Part shown: in pieces, positions 63,587 to 64,000 of the stretch | How positions within the stretch are numbered: position 1 is the first letter of the stretch | How the letters are laid out: each line of letters starts with the position of its first letter | From: Catenaria anguillulae PL171 | Lineage: Eukaryota > Blastocladiomycota > Blastocladiomycetes > Blastocladiales > Catenariaceae | Assembly (NCBI GenBank): GCA_002102555.1 | Contig: MCFL01000032.1 | Location: 1 to 64,000 of the forward strand | Length of the DNA: 64,000 nucleotides | Reading direction: 5' to 3' | Notes under the pieces: generated by a model | Database searches by the model: none | What the model was told of the DNA's origin: nothing | Seen by the model: only the letters and a program-made list of their open reading frames with translations | Translations under genes and position numbers: made by a program

Positions 63587-64000
63587 ATGCCCAAGGCCAT
63601 CCCAATCTTCCACAACGTCACCCGCATGCACCAGCGCGGTCTCATTGACCGCCTGCCCGCCTGGGTCCCGGCCATGCGCCTCGTCCCGCCCTCGACCCCA
63701 TTGCCTCGCGCCGTGTGCCAAACCAATGTCCAGGGCCAGCAGCCATTTGAGCAGCCCGCCAACAAGACGTTGGCCACACACTATGCCGAGCAAATCAAAT
63801 CGCTTTACCCGCAGCCCAAGCACTTGATTTCTTCGCAGCTCAAGCACACCCGGGCGGCCCGCAAGCTGCGCCCTCAGCAGATTGTGTACCCGGAGGATCG
63901 GCTTCGGCAACGGTTCTACAGGGACCATCCCTTTGAATTGGTTAGGGCGCAGACGTTGGTCGAGGAAAGCAATCGGATCGAGGCGGATTACTCTACGCCG
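63587..64000 (+). CDS. RSM25: Mitochondrial small ribosomal subunit protein mS23 (RSM25), partial at window end
   Basis: The frame is open from ATG 63587 to the window end, 138 codons, with the 3' part beyond the window. The N-terminus MPKAIPIFHNVTRMHQRGLI and LPAWVPAMRLVPPSTPLPR align with the start of yeast Rsm25 (LKETPAWYNVVASIPPS). The core RPQQIVYPEDRLRQRFYRDHPFELVRAQTLVE matches its RP-x-x-x-Y-x-EDRLR-x-x-FY-x-x-HP-E-L block almost residue by residue. It is a mitoribosomal protein. It may carry a cryptic N-terminal targeting signal. It is head-to-head with the GCK kinase. Confidence 0.9.
   Translation, partial: MPKAIPIFHNVTRMHQRGLIDRLPAWVPAMRLVPPSTPLPRAVCQTNVQGQQPFEQPANKTLATHYAEQIKSLYPQPKHLISSQLKHTRAARKLRPQQIVYPEDRLRQRFYRDHPFELVRAQTLVEESNRIEADYSTP

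Noticed and set aside
1-64000. CRISPR arrays, bacterial operons or rRNA genes
   Set aside because: No regularly spaced repeats, Shine-Dalgarno-type spacing or rRNA sequence were seen; the gene structures are eukaryotic.

Overview
The window reads as nuclear DNA from a fungus. Genes are compact and carry short spliceosomal introns, mostly 60-110 nt and a few possibly 31-45 nt, with GTRNGT-like donors, YAG acceptors and CTAAC/CTTAAC-like branch sites. Protein families are fungal, including a Zn2Cys6 regulator, a fungal-type MFS family, NOP12, SLX9, VMA6 and RSM25. A sperm-tail PG-rich-repeat protein and an ARL6/BBS3-like GTPase point to a flagellated (zoosporic) fungus. A LEUNIG-like LisH/LUFS/WD40 corepressor and an E. 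coli/glyoxysome-type citrate synthase fit an early-diverging lineage such as Blastocladiomycota or chytrids. The taxon is inference; no marker here names a species.

Layout. 0-8.5 kb: a low-complexity Ser/Pro protein, an SR-type splicing factor, V-ATPase subunit d, NOP12 and TAF11. 8.5-10.4 kb: mostly non-coding, with a short repeat and one doubtful gene. 10.4-13.6 kb: an MFS-family protein and an enoyl-CoA isomerase. 13.6-17.2 kb: the only accessory-looking stretch, with degenerate repeats, a putative OB-fold ssDNA-binding protein and a truncated Pif1/Helitron-type helicase. 17.4-28.1 kb: SLX9, citrate synthase, a CCR4-like nuclease, an unknown Ser/Pro protein, ribosomal proteins eL21 and uS4, and tRNA-Lys(UUU). 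28.3-33.4 kb: PEX12, the PG-rich-repeat flagellar protein and an R-SNARE. 34.8-38.6 kb: a Zn2Cys6 regulator whose frame is broken repeatedly. 39.3-47.3 kb: an HExxH secreted/membrane protein, the LEUNIG-like corepressor and BLOC1S1. 47.8-64 kb: CHK1, isovaleryl-CoA dehydrogenase, COX10, ARL6, a methyltransferase, a YRB2/RanBP3-like protein, two tandem ER FKBPs, a germinal-centre kinase and the start of mitoribosomal mS23.

Most genes are housekeeping, and many sit head-to-head over 245-525 bp shared promoters. Functional links include peroxisomes (PEX12 with two enzymes ending in PTS1-like tripeptides), mitochondria (IVD, COX10, mS23), ribosome biogenesis and translation (NOP12, SLX9, eL21, uS4) and the flagellum (PG-rich protein, ARL6).

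Several conserved genes (MFS, IVD, YRB2-like, Zn2Cys6, the SSB-like gene and the first gene) need 1-2 nt corrections, often in homopolymers, to keep their conserved frame. The simplest reading is consensus indel error, with gene decay the alternative. Splice models were built by eye from frame and motif continuity.
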